Source of the DNA: Alphaproteobacteria bacterium
GTDB lineage: Bacteria > Pseudomonadota > Alphaproteobacteria > Micropepsales > Micropepsaceae
DNA length: 64,000 nucleotides
NCBI GenBank assembly: GCA_020852655.1
Contig: JADZAI010000099.1
Location: 37,650-101,649, forward strand
Reading direction: 5' to 3'
Part shown: piece after piece, positions 8,858 to 17,332 of the stretch
Layout of the letters: each line of letters starts with the position of its first letter
How positions within the stretch are numbered: the first letter of the stretch is position 1
Program-made: the position numbers and the translations under genes
Notes under the pieces: model-generated
Database searches by the model: none
What the model was told of the DNA's origin: nothing
What the model saw: the letters and a program-made list of their open reading frames with translations, nothing else

Positions 8858-8919
8858 CCCCCTTCCCAAGACACGGCCAGAACGCGTTATAGTCTCCGGC
8901 ACAAACATTCGGAGGAAGC

Positions 8920-9408
8920 ATGTCCAGGAAGACCATCGGTGACGCGTTCGGCGGCGTGAAGACGACGCTGGAGGAACAGCGGGCGATCTGGCCCGACGCC
9001 ATCCATCCGGATGCGATCTGGGAGGGGCCGATGTTCGAGACGCCGGTCGCCTTCATCGGCTTCGAGGCCTGCGCGCGCTTCTTCGAATTCCTCCTCGCGA
9101 CCGTGCAGGAATTCTCCACCACCGTCGTCGGCGCCTACCCGACGCAGGATCCCGACACGATCATCATCGAATCCCACGGCGGCGGCCCGACGATCCACGG
9201 CGGCCGCTATACGCAGCGCTATTTCTCGCTCGTCACGAACAAGGACGGCAAGGCGTTCCGCATGCGCGAATATTGCAACCCCTTCCAGACCTACAAGGCG
9301 TTCGGCCGCGAGCACTGGGAGAAGGGCACCGCCGAGATCATGGCGAAATACAACAAGCCTTGGCCGGCCTCGCAGGCCAAGGACCCAATCACCCTCCCGC
9401 CGATCTGA
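8920..9408 (+). CDS. NTF2-like protein resembling PhzA/PhzB
   Basis: A 162-residue single-domain protein with the alpha+beta cone (SnoaL/NTF2-like) pattern. The segment RMREYCNPFQTYKAFG near residues 115-130 resembles the terminal motif of PhzA/PhzB, phenazine-pathway condensation helpers, and YTQRYFSLVTNKDGK matches the preceding strand. No other phenazine gene is nearby, so it is more likely a metabolic isomerase, dehydratase or binding protein of the same fold. A good GGAGGAAGC ribosome site precedes the ATG. The AhpD-like gene follows 37 bases later on the same strand. Confidence 0.65.
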   Translation: MSRKTIGDAFGGVKTTLEEQRAIWPDAIHPDAIWEGPMFETPVAFIGFEACARFFEFLLATVQEFSTTVVGAYPTQDPDTIIIESHGGGPTIHGGRYTQRYFSLVTNKDGKAFRMREYCNPFQTYKAFGREHWEKGTAEIMAKYNKPWPASQAKDPITLPPI

Positions 9409-9445
9409 CGTATCCCATGACCGCCGTAACGACACAGGAGGACTC

Positions 9446-9985
9446 ATGTCGCGCCTGCCGTTGATCGAGCCCGATGCGCTGCCGCCCTATCTGAAGGCGA
9501 TCCACGACCAGATCCCGGAAGACCAGGACGTGCTGCGGAATTTCTCGCGTGCCTTCGGGGCGAACCCGGAGCTGATCCAAGAGTACCAGAAATTCTACAC
9601 GCCCTGGCACACCGGCGGCGCCGGCATCCTGCCGCCGCGGCTGAAGGAGCTGGTGCGCCTCAGGATCGCGACACTGAACGGCTGCGTGCTGTGCAAGTCG
9701 GTGCGCATGGCGCCGGCCGTCGTCAGCGAGGCGGAGGCGTCGAAGGGTGTCGACAACGCCGACGACACCGCCTTCACGCCGCGCGAACGCGCCGCCATCC
9801 ACTTCGCCGAGCGGATGGCACTCGACCATCACAATATCGGGGACGACGACGTCGCGGAGATGCGCAAACATTTCTCCGACGCCGAATTCCTCGAGCTGGC
9901 GATGATGACGGGCCAGTATATCGGCTTCGGCCGCGTGCTCGCGATGCTCCAGCTCGAAGTTTCGGCCTGCCCCGATCTGAGCTAG
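9446..9985 (+). CDS. AhpD-like / carboxymuconolactone decarboxylase-family protein
   Basis: A 179-residue protein of the AhpD-like superfamily. The redox pair CVLC (C80 and C83) sits in the conserved context RLRIATLNGCVLCKS. FTPRERAAIHFAERMALDHHNI and the MTGQYIGFGRVLAMLQL helix follow, as in alkylhydroperoxidase D-related proteins. A peroxidase or thiol-redox role is the family expectation, though many members have unknown substrates. The ATG at 9446 has an ACAGGAGGACTC ribosome site. Its end overlaps by 4 bases the 3' end of the convergent glycosyltransferase gene. Confidence 0.8.
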   Translation: MSRLPLIEPDALPPYLKAIHDQIPEDQDVLRNFSRAFGANPELIQEYQKFYTPWHTGGAGILPPRLKELVRLRIATLNGCVLCKSVRMAPAVVSEAEASKGVDNADDTAFTPRERAAIHFAERMALDHHNIGDDDVAEMRKHFSDAEFLELAMMTGQYIGFGRVLAMLQLEVSACPDLS

Positions 9986-11109
9986 GCGACGACGGCGGCG
10001 AGGAAGCGCCGGAAGCGCTCCTCTTCGATCCGGAAATCGCCGACCGGGCCGTCGCCCTCCCACGTCATGTAGGCCATCGCCTGCCGGCGGAAGTCGGCAA
10101 TCATCGTCTGCGTGAGATTGTGGAAGCCGAGTGTCGCGACGCGTGTGCCGGGGCCGGAGAAGATCGACCCGTGCAGGCCCGATCCGAACGCGCCGGCCAG
10201 CACCGACGCGCCGGCCATCAGCTTCACCTGCGTCGGCCACGGCAGGGTTTCGGGCGCCAGCACGGCGAAGCCGAACTCGCGCGCCGCGATGCCCGCCAGT
10301 TCCAGTTCGTTGAGGCAGCGCCGCGCGCCGGTCTCGGGATTGGAAAAGAGCACCCGCGTGACGAAGAGGCGCGGCGCGAGCCCGGTATCGACGGGACCCG
10401 ATACGGTCTCGCGTACCCGGTCGATCAGCGGATTGAGGCCGGGGTGGAAGCCGGTGCGCTGAAGCGGATACTCCGGCAGCACGCCATCGGCGAGTTCGAC
10501 CTGCTCGGAGCCCGGGTCGTAGCGCACGAACGGGCCGTGCACGCCGCCGAGCGCCATCGCGACCATCGGCTCGAACCAGCCGGCGACCGGCATCGGCACC
10601 AGCAATTGGGCGGTCGCGAACTCCTCGCCCAGGAATTCCCGCGCGATCAGAAGCCGTGGCAGCATCTCGATGAGGAAATGGCCGTAGACCTTCGGCCCCC
10701 AACCCGAGAAGGCTATCGTGCGGCCTTCGATGCGCCGTACGGGGCGCTGGCGCTCGGCCGCGGGCATACCGGCCCAATCCTCGCGCAGCTTGCGCATCCA
10801 GTAGCCGGGGATCAGCTCGGCCGAGACGATCATCTGCCCGGCGACATGGACATGGCCGATGCCGCTGATCCGGAGATCGGGGATGGCGTAGCAGCGCACG
10901 GGCCGCGCCGTTTCACTGCGCGGCGTGCCGTGGCGCTGGCAGATCCAGTCGGCGCAGAATGGCTCCGTGCCCGGGATCAGCGGCCGGGACGGCAGGAACG
11001 CTTCCTTTTTCAGGATTTTGCGATGCTCGATACCGCGCCCGTCGAGCTGACCCGTATGGATCAGGTCGCTGATGCGGCCTTCGAGATGGGGCACGCCCCG
11101 CAAGTCCAT
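9982..11109 (-). CDS. Glycosyltransferase family 61-like (DUF563) protein
   Basis: A soluble protein of about 375 residues resembling family 61 glycosyltransferases. The central FSGWGPKVYGHFLIEMLPRLLIAREFL is the family core (Gly-x-x-HF-x-IE-x-LPRL pattern). The C-terminal part has AGAFGSGLHGSIFSGPGTRVATLG, a nucleotide-sugar-binding-like loop. ATG at 11109 is chosen because a GGGGAGG ribosome site lies six bases upstream; longer frames run toward the tRNA and look non-coding. It stands alone, with no other surface-polysaccharide genes, so acceptor and sugar are unknown. Confidence 0.7.
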   Translation of the reverse strand: MDLRGVPHLEGRISDLIHTGQLDGRGIEHRKILKKEAFLPSRPLIPGTEPFCADWICQRHGTPRSETARPVRCYAIPDLRISGIGHVHVAGQMIVSAELIPGYWMRKLREDWAGMPAAERQRPVRRIEGRTIAFSGWGPKVYGHFLIEMLPRLLIAREFLGEEFATAQLLVPMPVAGWFEPMVAMALGGVHGPFVRYDPGSEQVELADGVLPEYPLQRTGFHPGLNPLIDRVRETVSGPVDTGLAPRLFVTRVLFSNPETGARRCLNELELAGIAAREFGFAVLAPETLPWPTQVKLMAGASVLAGAFGSGLHGSIFSGPGTRVATLGFHNLTQTMIADFRRQAMAYMTWEGDGPVGDFRIEEERFRRFLAAVVA

Positions 11110-11251
11110 TGGGTTCGCCTCCCCTGCGGCGCAGCCATACGGGAGGGCACGGACGGCCCGCAAGCGCCCTGACGGCGCGGATATGCGACGATCGCCGAAA
11201 AGCCCCGCTTGCTTTCGGCAAAAGGCGCGGCTACACACCCGCCTCCCGTGA

Positions 11252-11328
11252 CGGAGAGTAGCTCAGCCTGGTAGAGCACTGCTTTCGGGAGGCAGGGGCC
11301 GGAGGTTCGAATCCTCTCTCTCCGACCA
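11252..11328 (+). tRNA. tRNA-Pro (anticodon CGG)
   Basis: The 77 bases fold as a standard cloverleaf. The acceptor arms are CGGAGAG and CTCTCCG, the D arm begins AGCTCAGCCTGGTAGAGC, and the anticodon loop TTCGGGA gives CGG. The T arm has GGTTCGAAT, and the discriminator A is followed by an encoded CCA. C1 pairing with G72 and the CGG anticodon fit proline. No integrase or 3'-end duplication is present, so it does not appear to be used as an attachment site here. Confidence 0.95.
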
Positions 11329-11444
11329 CTGGGACAAAAGGAACACTGAATGATGCGACCGATGGATATTCGAACCCCCACCTGATCGGCCGCCCCATGC
11401 CTGGCGGCCTCCCACCCTGAGCCTCAAATTCAGGACCGCCGGAC

Positions 11445-12890
11445 ATGATCCTAGAAGCCCTTCAGGCCGACCGTCGGCCTTCGTTAAAACTTCCCAAGAC
11501 GTTCCTCGCAGAGGCCCTTGCCACCGGCCGCCTCGCGGGCCCGCTCGTGCTCACGCAGCTCGCCTCGATGGTGATCGGCACCACCGACGTCCTGTTCCTG
11601 GGCCATCTGGGGCCTGATGCCCTGGCCGCCGGCGCGCTGGGCCTCAGCCTCTATTACATGCCGATGATGTTCGGCTTCGGCCTCAGCTCGGCCCTGTCGC
11701 CGCAATTGGCGCAGGCGGTAGGGGCCGATCCGCACGGGCTCAACCCGGCGCTGCGCCGGCTCTCGACCACCGAGGAGCTGCGCACGCATTTCCGTACCGG
11801 CATGTGGGCGATCGGCCTCGCGGCGCTGTTCGCGATCCTCGTGTTGCAGTTCGCGCATCCGGTCTTCGGCCTGCTGGGCCAGGACAAGGCGATCTCCGAC
11901 ACCGCGGCGCTCTATATCCTGGCGATGCTGCCCGGCCTGCCCTTCTCGCTGCTGATCGGCGTGATGCGGAACCTGTTCGCATCGCTCAGCCAGCCGCGAC
12001 CGGCCCTGATCGTCACCCTGGTCTGGATCGGCGTGAACGCGCTGTTCAACTGGATCTTCATCTTCGGGCATTTCGGTTTTCCAGCGATGGGCGTGATGGG
12101 ATCCGGCATCGCGACCTCGTGCGCGACGATCCTGGGTGCGGCGGTGATGGCGGCCTGGGTTGCCCTGCACCCCGCGACCCGGCCGCTCCGTCCGTTCCAC
12201 GGCATCCTGCGCTTCGAACCGGCGCGGGCTTGGAAATTCGCACGCCTCGGCATGCCGATCGGGCTGACGCTGTTCTTCGAAGGCGCGGTGTTCAACGTCG
12301 CGCTCTGGCTGGTCGGCATGTTCAGCCCGGCCCAGCTCGCAGGGCACCAGATCGCCATCAACATTGCCTCGGTCACCTTCCAGGTGCCGCTGGGCGTGGC
12401 GTTCGCGACGACGGTGCGGGTCGGCTATGCCGCCGGAGCGCGCGACTGGGATGCGGTGCGGCGCTCGGGCCAGGTCGGGATGGTGCTGTCGTTCCTTGCC
12501 ATGGCCGTCACCGCCTTCGTGATGTGGACCTGGCCGCTGGAGCTGGCGGGTCTCTATCTCGATCCGGACGACCCCGCCTCGCACCAGGCGATCGCGTTCG
12601 CGGTGCAGTTCCTGGCGATCGCCGCGATTTTCCAGATCGCAGACGGCCAGCAGGTCTCGGCGGCGTTCAGCCTGCGCGGCCTGAAGGACACCTCGGTCCC
12701 GATGTGGGTCGCCGGGTTCTCGTACTGGGTGATCGGCTTCCCGACCTGCGTCGCCCTCGGCTTCGGCCTCGGACTTCAGGGCCAGGGCGTCTGGATCGGC
12801 CTCGCGTTCGGCCTGGCCGCGGCGGCGGTGCTGATGACCTGGCGCTTCGAATACCTGACCCGCCGGCACAAACTGGGCGCGGAGGCGTAA
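11445..12890 (+). CDS. MATE-family multidrug/cation efflux transporter
   Basis: A 481-residue inner-membrane protein with about 12 hydrophobic helices in two MatE repeats. GPLVLTQLASMVIGTTDVLFLGHLG opens the first repeat, and the second begins after FARLGMPIGLTLFFEGAVFNVALWLVG. The order and length are those of NorM-type sodium- or proton-driven exporters. It lies 116 bases after tRNA-Pro and ends just before a convincing terminator at 12898-12930, so it is probably monocistronic. Confidence 0.9.
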   Translation: MILEALQADRRPSLKLPKTFLAEALATGRLAGPLVLTQLASMVIGTTDVLFLGHLGPDALAAGALGLSLYYMPMMFGFGLSSALSPQLAQAVGADPHGLNPALRRLSTTEELRTHFRTGMWAIGLAALFAILVLQFAHPVFGLLGQDKAISDTAALYILAMLPGLPFSLLIGVMRNLFASLSQPRPALIVTLVWIGVNALFNWIFIFGHFGFPAMGVMGSGIATSCATILGAAVMAAWVALHPATRPLRPFHGILRFEPARAWKFARLGMPIGLTLFFEGAVFNVALWLVGMFSPAQLAGHQIAINIASVTFQVPLGVAFATTVRVGYAAGARDWDAVRRSGQVGMVLSFLAMAVTAFVMWTWPLELAGLYLDPDDPASHQAIAFAVQFLAIAAIFQIADGQQVSAAFSLRGLKDTSVPMWVAGFSYWVIGFPTCVALGFGLGLQGQGVWIGLAFGLAAAAVLMTWRFEYLTRRHKLGAEA

Positions 12891-12897
12891 GATGAAG

Positions 12898-12930
12898 AAG
12901 GGCGGTGCTTGCGCGCCGCCCTTTCTTTTC
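12898..12930 (+). terminator. Rho-independent terminator after the MATE gene
   Basis: An eight-base perfect stem, AAGGGCGG (12898-12905) with CCGCCCTT (12916-12923), and a 10-base loop are followed by a T-rich run, TTTCTTTTC. It lies 8 bases after the MATE stop codon. Confidence 0.8.
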
Positions 12931-12971
12931 GCTTTGATCAGCCCTGAAGGAAACGAACGGGAACGATCGCG

Positions 12972-14525
12972 ATGACAGGACGCCTGATTTCCGGAGACCG
13001 CGAGATCGGCCTCCCTGCCCTCCAGGACCATGCCGAGCGCGCTGCCGCCGGCTTTGCCTCGCTGGGCATCGGCAAGGGCGATTCGGTCGCCATCATGCTA
13101 CGCAACGATTTCGCCTTCCTGGAGGCTTCGATGGGGGCCGGCCAGCTCGGCGCCTATCCGGTGCCGGTGAACTGGCACTACACGGAGGACGAGGCCGACT
13201 ATCTCTTCACCAATTGCGGCGCGAAGGTGATCGTCATCCACGCCGACCTGATCCCCGGCATCGAATCGGCGCTGCCGAAGGATGTGCCGGTGCTGGTCGT
13301 CCCGACGCCGCCCGAGATCGCGCAGGCCTATCGGATCGACCCGGCGCAGTGTGCGGTGCCGGCCGGGCGGACCGGCTGGAGCGCGTGGCTGAAGGGCTTC
13401 GAGCGCCGGCCGCCGGAGGTGACCGAGCCGCCGGGCGCCATGATCTACACCAGCGGCACGACCGGCAGGCCCAAGGGCGTGCGGCGCAGCCCGCCCACGG
13501 CGGAGCAGGCGATGGCCTCGACCGTCACCGTCGGCAAGGTCTTCGGCCTCGTCAGTCAGATCCTGAACCCGGCGGCCGAGAAGATCGTCACGATCATCCC
13601 CGGCCCGATGTATCACTCGGCGCCGAATGCCTATGCCGGCTTCGCCGTACGCGCCGGGGCCGACACGATCCTCGAGCCGCGCTTCGATCCGGAAGACCTG
13701 CTGCGGCTGATCGAGAAGCACCGCGTCACGCATATCCAGATGGTGCCGACGATGTTCGTGCGCCTGCTGAAGCTGCCCGAAGAGGTGCGGCGCAAATACG
13801 ACGTGTCGTCGCTGAAATTCATCGTCCACGCTGCGGCGCCCTGCCCGCCGCACGTGAAGAAGGCGATGATCGAATGGTGGGGACCGATCATCAACGAATA
13901 TTACGGCGCGACCGAAACCGGCGCGGTGGTGTTCTGCGACTCGCATGAATGGCTCGCGCACCCCGGCACCGTCGGCAAGCCGATGGACAATGTGAAGCTG
14001 CGCATCCTCGATGACGACTTCCGCGACGTCGCGCAGGGCACGCCGGGCGACATCTATGTGCGCCTGACGACCGGCGGCGACTTCACCTATCACCGCGACG
14101 ACGCCAAGCGCGCCAAGTCCGAGCGCGAAGGCCTCATCTCGGTGGGCGACGTCGGCTATCAGGACAAGGACGGCTTCGTCTATCTCTGCGACCGCCGCAA
14201 CAACATGGTGATCTCGGGCGGCGTGAACATCTACCCGGCCGAGATCGAGGCCGAGCTGCTGAAGGTGCCGGGCGTCGCCGACGGCTGCGTCTTCGGCATC
14301 CCCGACGAGGAGTTCGGCGAGGCCCTGTGCGCCGTGGTGCAGCCCGCGGCCGGCACGACGCTCGACGCCGCCTTCGTCCGCGCCGAACTCGGCAAGCATA
14401 TCGCCCGCTACAAGATCCCCAAGACGGTCGAATTCCAGCCCGAACTGCCGCGCGAGGACTCCGGCAAGATCTTCAAGCGCAAGCTGCGCGAGCCCTACTG
14501 GGCGAACGCGGGGAGGACGATCTGA
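12972..14525 (+). CDS. AMP-binding acyl-CoA/acid-CoA ligase
   Basis: A 517-residue adenylate-forming ligase. The P-loop YTSGTTGRPKGVRR spans about residues 159-172. The adenine-binding NEYYGATETG, the aspartate-arginine hinge YLCDRRNNMVISGGVNIYPAEIE and the C-terminal lysine motif LPREDSGKIFKRKL are all intact. It is a paralogue of the ligase at 1190-2725: both share VPTMFVRLLKLPE-like, SSLKFIVHAAAPCPPHVKKAMI-like and GGVNIYPAEIEAE-like blocks. It starts after a strong terminator and is followed by a spacer before kdsA, so it may be transcribed alone. Acid substrate unknown. Confidence 0.88.
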   Translation: MTGRLISGDREIGLPALQDHAERAAAGFASLGIGKGDSVAIMLRNDFAFLEASMGAGQLGAYPVPVNWHYTEDEADYLFTNCGAKVIVIHADLIPGIESALPKDVPVLVVPTPPEIAQAYRIDPAQCAVPAGRTGWSAWLKGFERRPPEVTEPPGAMIYTSGTTGRPKGVRRSPPTAEQAMASTVTVGKVFGLVSQILNPAAEKIVTIIPGPMYHSAPNAYAGFAVRAGADTILEPRFDPEDLLRLIEKHRVTHIQMVPTMFVRLLKLPEEVRRKYDVSSLKFIVHAAAPCPPHVKKAMIEWWGPIINEYYGATETGAVVFCDSHEWLAHPGTVGKPMDNVKLRILDDDFRDVAQGTPGDIYVRLTTGGDFTYHRDDAKRAKSEREGLISVGDVGYQDKDGFVYLCDRRNNMVISGGVNIYPAEIEAELLKVPGVADGCVFGIPDEEFGEALCAVVQPAAGTTLDAAFVRAELGKHIARYKIPKTVEFQPELPREDSGKIFKRKLREPYWANAGRTI

Positions 14526-14631
14526 CACCCGCGCAGGCAAGGTCCGCCTGCCCCCTCCAAGTGCGGGCGCGCATGGCCTATAGGGAGGAGTGCGGCATGG
14601 CCGCGCCTCGCGTCACAGTCCAGGAATCCTC

Positions 14632-15480
14632 ATGCCCGTTGCGCATCTGAAGCGTTGGAACATTTCGATCGGCGACGGCCAGCCGCTGGTGGTGATCGCC
14701 GGGCTCAACGTGCTGGAGAATCTGGACCTTGCGCTTGAGGTCGGGCGCGAGTTGAAGGCGATCACCGCCGAACTCGGGCTGCCCTATGTCTTCAAGGCGA
14801 GCTTCGACAAGGCGAACCGGTCCTCGATCACGTCCTATCGCGGCCCCGGCCTGAAGGATGGCCTTGCGATGCTGGCCGAGGTGAAGAAGACGCTGAACGT
14901 CCCGATCGCCACCGACTATCACGAGCTCGACCAGGCCGGGCCGGTCGCCGCCGTTGCCGACATCGTCCAGCTTCCGGCCTTCCTCTGCCGCCAGACCGAC
15001 CTCGTCGTCGCGGGGGCGCGCGCGACGGCCGCGGCGGGCGGCTGGTTTCACGTCAAGAAGGCGCAATTCCTCGCGCCGTGGGACTGCAAGAACATCATCA
15101 CCAAGTCGCGCGAAGTCGCGCCCGACCTCGACATCGTGCTGTGCGAGCGTGGCAGCTCGTTTGGCTACAACAACCTCGTCGTCGACATGCTGGGCATCGG
15201 CGAGATGCAGCGCCTCGGCGTGCCGGTGACGGTCGACGCCACCCACGCGGTCCAGTTGCCCGGCGCCGATCCGCGCACGAGCGGCGGCTCGACGGGCGGC
15301 CGGCGCGCCGGCGTGCCGATCATCGCGAAGGCAGGCGTCGCGGCAGGCGCCGACGGCATCTTCCTCGAATTCCATCCCGATCCCGACAAGGCGCTCTGCG
15401 ACGGGCCGAGTTGCCTGCCGCTGGACGGGGCGCGCGGCCTGCTGACGACGCTGAAGGCGATCCACGCCGCCGTGCGTTAG
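14632..15480 (+). CDS. kdsA: 3-deoxy-8-phosphooctulonate synthase
   Basis: A 282-residue enzyme that condenses phosphoenolpyruvate with arabinose 5-phosphate to Kdo-8-phosphate for the LPS inner core. Diagnostic motifs are VIAGLNVLEN near the N-terminus, FKASFDKANRSS (KANRSS at residues 60-65), TDYHELDQAGPVA and VDATHAVQLPGA. The ATG at 14632 has a CAGGAA ribosome site; the longer frame upstream is not conserved-looking. In many Proteobacteria kdsA sits with pyrG and eno, but here it is alone. Its TAG stop overlaps the stop of the convergent hslO gene. Confidence 0.95.
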   Translation: MPVAHLKRWNISIGDGQPLVVIAGLNVLENLDLALEVGRELKAITAELGLPYVFKASFDKANRSSITSYRGPGLKDGLAMLAEVKKTLNVPIATDYHELDQAGPVAAVADIVQLPAFLCRQTDLVVAGARATAAAGGWFHVKKAQFLAPWDCKNIITKSREVAPDLDIVLCERGSSFGYNNLVVDMLGIGEMQRLGVPVTVDATHAVQLPGADPRTSGGSTGGRRAGVPIIAKAGVAAGADGIFLEFHPDPDKALCDGPSCLPLDGARGLLTTLKAIHAAVR

Positions 15481-16352
15481 GACGCGGCGGCGGCGCGTTC
15501 GAAGCCGTAGGTCGCGCCGCAGAACTCGCATTTGGCCTCGATGGCGCCCGCGGGCGTCCGCAGGTCGTCGAGTTCCTCGTCGGAGTAGCTGTTTAGGATG
15601 TTGTCGACGCGCGCCTGCGAGCAGCGGCACGCGAAGCGCACCGGGCGCGGCTCGAACACCCGCACGCCGTCCTCGTTGAAGAGGCGGTAGAGCAGCTCTT
15701 CGGCCGTCAGCTTCGGGTCGAGCAATTCGTCCGCCCCGACGGTCGCCATCAGCGCGCCGAAACGCACCCAGTCGTCCTCGTTGACCTCGGCCGTCTTGGT
15801 GCCGCCTTCGCGTGCGATGCGCTGGAGCACGATGCCGCCGGCGCGCCATTGCGGCGGCTCGCCCGGCACCTGCACCTCGCCGACCGCGATCTGGAGCCGC
15901 GTCGGAATCTGCTCGGACTTCTCGAAATAGGCGAGCGCGGCTTCGCGCAGCGACCCGGCAAGTTCGACGACGCCCTGGTAGCGGTTCTGCCCCTCGTCCG
16001 GGTCGATGGTCAGCGCGAAGGTACCCTGGCCGAGGAGCGGCGCGTCGGGCTCGGCCTTGGGATCGACGGTCACGACAGAGCGCACCTGGCCTGGCGTGAC
16101 GAAGTCGGCGACCACCATGGTCGCGCGGCCGTCACCGCGCGTCTGTAGCGTCAGCGTGCCGTCGAATTTCAGCGCCGCGCCGAGCAGGCTGACGATCGAC
16201 AGCGCCTCGCCGGCGAGACGCGCCGCGACCCCGCTATAGCCGTGGCCGTCGATGACGCGCTGGGCGACCGCGCCGAGGCGTACGACGCTGCCGCGCGCCT
16301 CGGCGCCTTCGATCGCGAAGGGCAATACGAAATCGTCGGCAACTCTGGTCAC
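15477..16352 (-). CDS. hslO: Redox-regulated molecular chaperone Hsp33
   Basis: A 291-residue cytoplasmic holdase that is switched on by oxidation. The zinc-binding redox centre is complete: C242-x-C244 (FACRCSQAR) and C275-x-x-C278 (KCEFCGATY) near the C-terminus. The N-terminal substrate-binding domain includes GRATMVVADFVTPGQVR and QNRYQGVVELAG. The start is a GTG at 16352 preceded by AAGGCGA; no ATG in frame gives a better fit. It follows argF by 50 bases on the same strand, so it may be the tail of the argD-argF transcript. Confidence 0.93.
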   Translation of the reverse strand: MTRVADDFVLPFAIEGAEARGSVVRLGAVAQRVIDGHGYSGVAARLAGEALSIVSLLGAALKFDGTLTLQTRGDGRATMVVADFVTPGQVRSVVTVDPKAEPDAPLLGQGTFALTIDPDEGQNRYQGVVELAGSLREAALAYFEKSEQIPTRLQIAVGEVQVPGEPPQWRAGGIVLQRIAREGGTKTAEVNEDDWVRFGALMATVGADELLDPKLTAEELLYRLFNEDGVRVFEPRPVRFACRCSQARVDNILNSYSDEELDDLRTPAGAIEAKCEFCGATYGFERAAAAS

Positions 16353-16402
16353 GTCTTCGCCTTGGTCGGGAAACCTGGGGCGCCTGTGCGCCGGCAAGCC
16401 TC

Positions 16403-17332
16403 CTATGTGGGGTTGCCCAGCGCCCAGACAAGCACGGCCTTCTGGGCGTGCAACCGGTTCTCCGCCTCGTCCCAGACCGCAGAGCGCGGCCCGTCGATGA
16501 CCGATTCCGCGACCTCCTCGCCCCGCTTGGCAGGCAGGCAGTGCATGAAGATCGCGTCCCTGTTGGCCGCTGCCATCAGCCGGTCGTCCACCTGGTAGGG
16601 GCGCAGCAGATTGTGCCGGTACTCGCGGTCGGCATCGCCCATCGAGACCCAGCAGTCGGTGATCACGCAATCGGCGCCGGAGACCGCCTCATAGGGATCG
16701 CGCGTCAGCTTGATGCTGGCGCCCTCGCGGCGGCCCCAGTCCATCAGCGCATCGGGCGGCGCGAGCTGTTCGGGCGTCGCGATCTGGAGCTTGACGTCCA
16801 GCCGCGCCGCGGCGTGCACCCACGAGGCCAGCACATTGTTGGAATCGCCCGTCCACGCGACCGTGCGGCCGGCGATCGGTCCGAGGCGCTCCTCGAAGGT
16901 CATGACGTCGGCCATCACCTGGCAGGGATGCGAGCGCTTGGTCAGCCCGTTGATGACAGGCACGGTCGCGTAATGCGCTAGCTCCTCCAGCTCGTGATGG
17001 CTCAGCATGCGGATCATGATGCCGTCGACGTAGCGCGACATCACGCGCGCCGTGTCGGCGATCGATTCGCGCTGGCCGAGTTCGATCTCGTCCCCCGACA
17101 CCATGAGCACATGGCCGCCGAGTTCGTTGATGCCGACGTCGAACGACATGCGCGTGCGCAACGAGGGCTGCTGGAAGATGACGGCGATCTTCTTGCCCGC
17201 CAGCGGCTTCTCTACCGCCGGCTGGCCCTTCACGCGCGCCGCCTTCAGCGCCTTCGCATCCTCGATAAGACGGCGGATCTGGGCGGAATCGAAGGAGGAG
17301 ATGTCGAGGAAATGCCGCGTCTGCGTGCTCAT
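16403..17332 (-). CDS. argF: Ornithine carbamoyltransferase
   Basis: A 309-residue enzyme that makes citrulline from ornithine and carbamoyl phosphate. The carbamoyl-phosphate loop reads SLRTR (residues 57-61, where STRTR is usual). HPCQ, the ornithine-binding VSMGD motif and [10 protein letters not shown] with the catalytic cysteine are all present. The start at 17332 overlaps the argD stop in an ATGA, a standard coupling. argD-argF order is common in Alphaproteobacteria and places both in arginine synthesis. Confidence 0.95.
   Translation of the reverse strand: MSTQTRHFLDISSFDSAQIRRLIEDAKALKAARVKGQPAVEKPLAGKKIAVIFQQPSLRTRMSFDVGINELGGHVLMVSGDEIELGQRESIADTARVMSRYVDGIMIRMLSHHELEELAHYATVPVINGLTKRSHPCQVMADVMTFEERLGPIAGRTVAWTGDSNNVLASWVHAAARLDVKLQIATPEQLAPPDALMDWGRREGASIKLTRDPYEAVSGADCVITDCWVSMGDADREYRHNLLRPYQVDDRLMAAANRDAIFMHCLPAKRGEEVAESVIDGPRSAVWDEAENRLHAQKAVLVWALGNPT

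Noticed and set aside
11375..11400. T-loop-like sequence on the minus strand (GGGGGTTCGAAT) downstream of tRNA-Pro, possibly a tRNA remnant or attachment duplicate
   Set aside because: No acceptor, D or anticodon stems can be built around it, and it does not repeat the tRNA-Pro 3' end.
14533..14551. GCAGGC/GCCTGC hairpin after the second acyl-CoA ligase as a terminator
   Set aside because: The stem is only six bases and is followed by C residues, not T; too weak to call.
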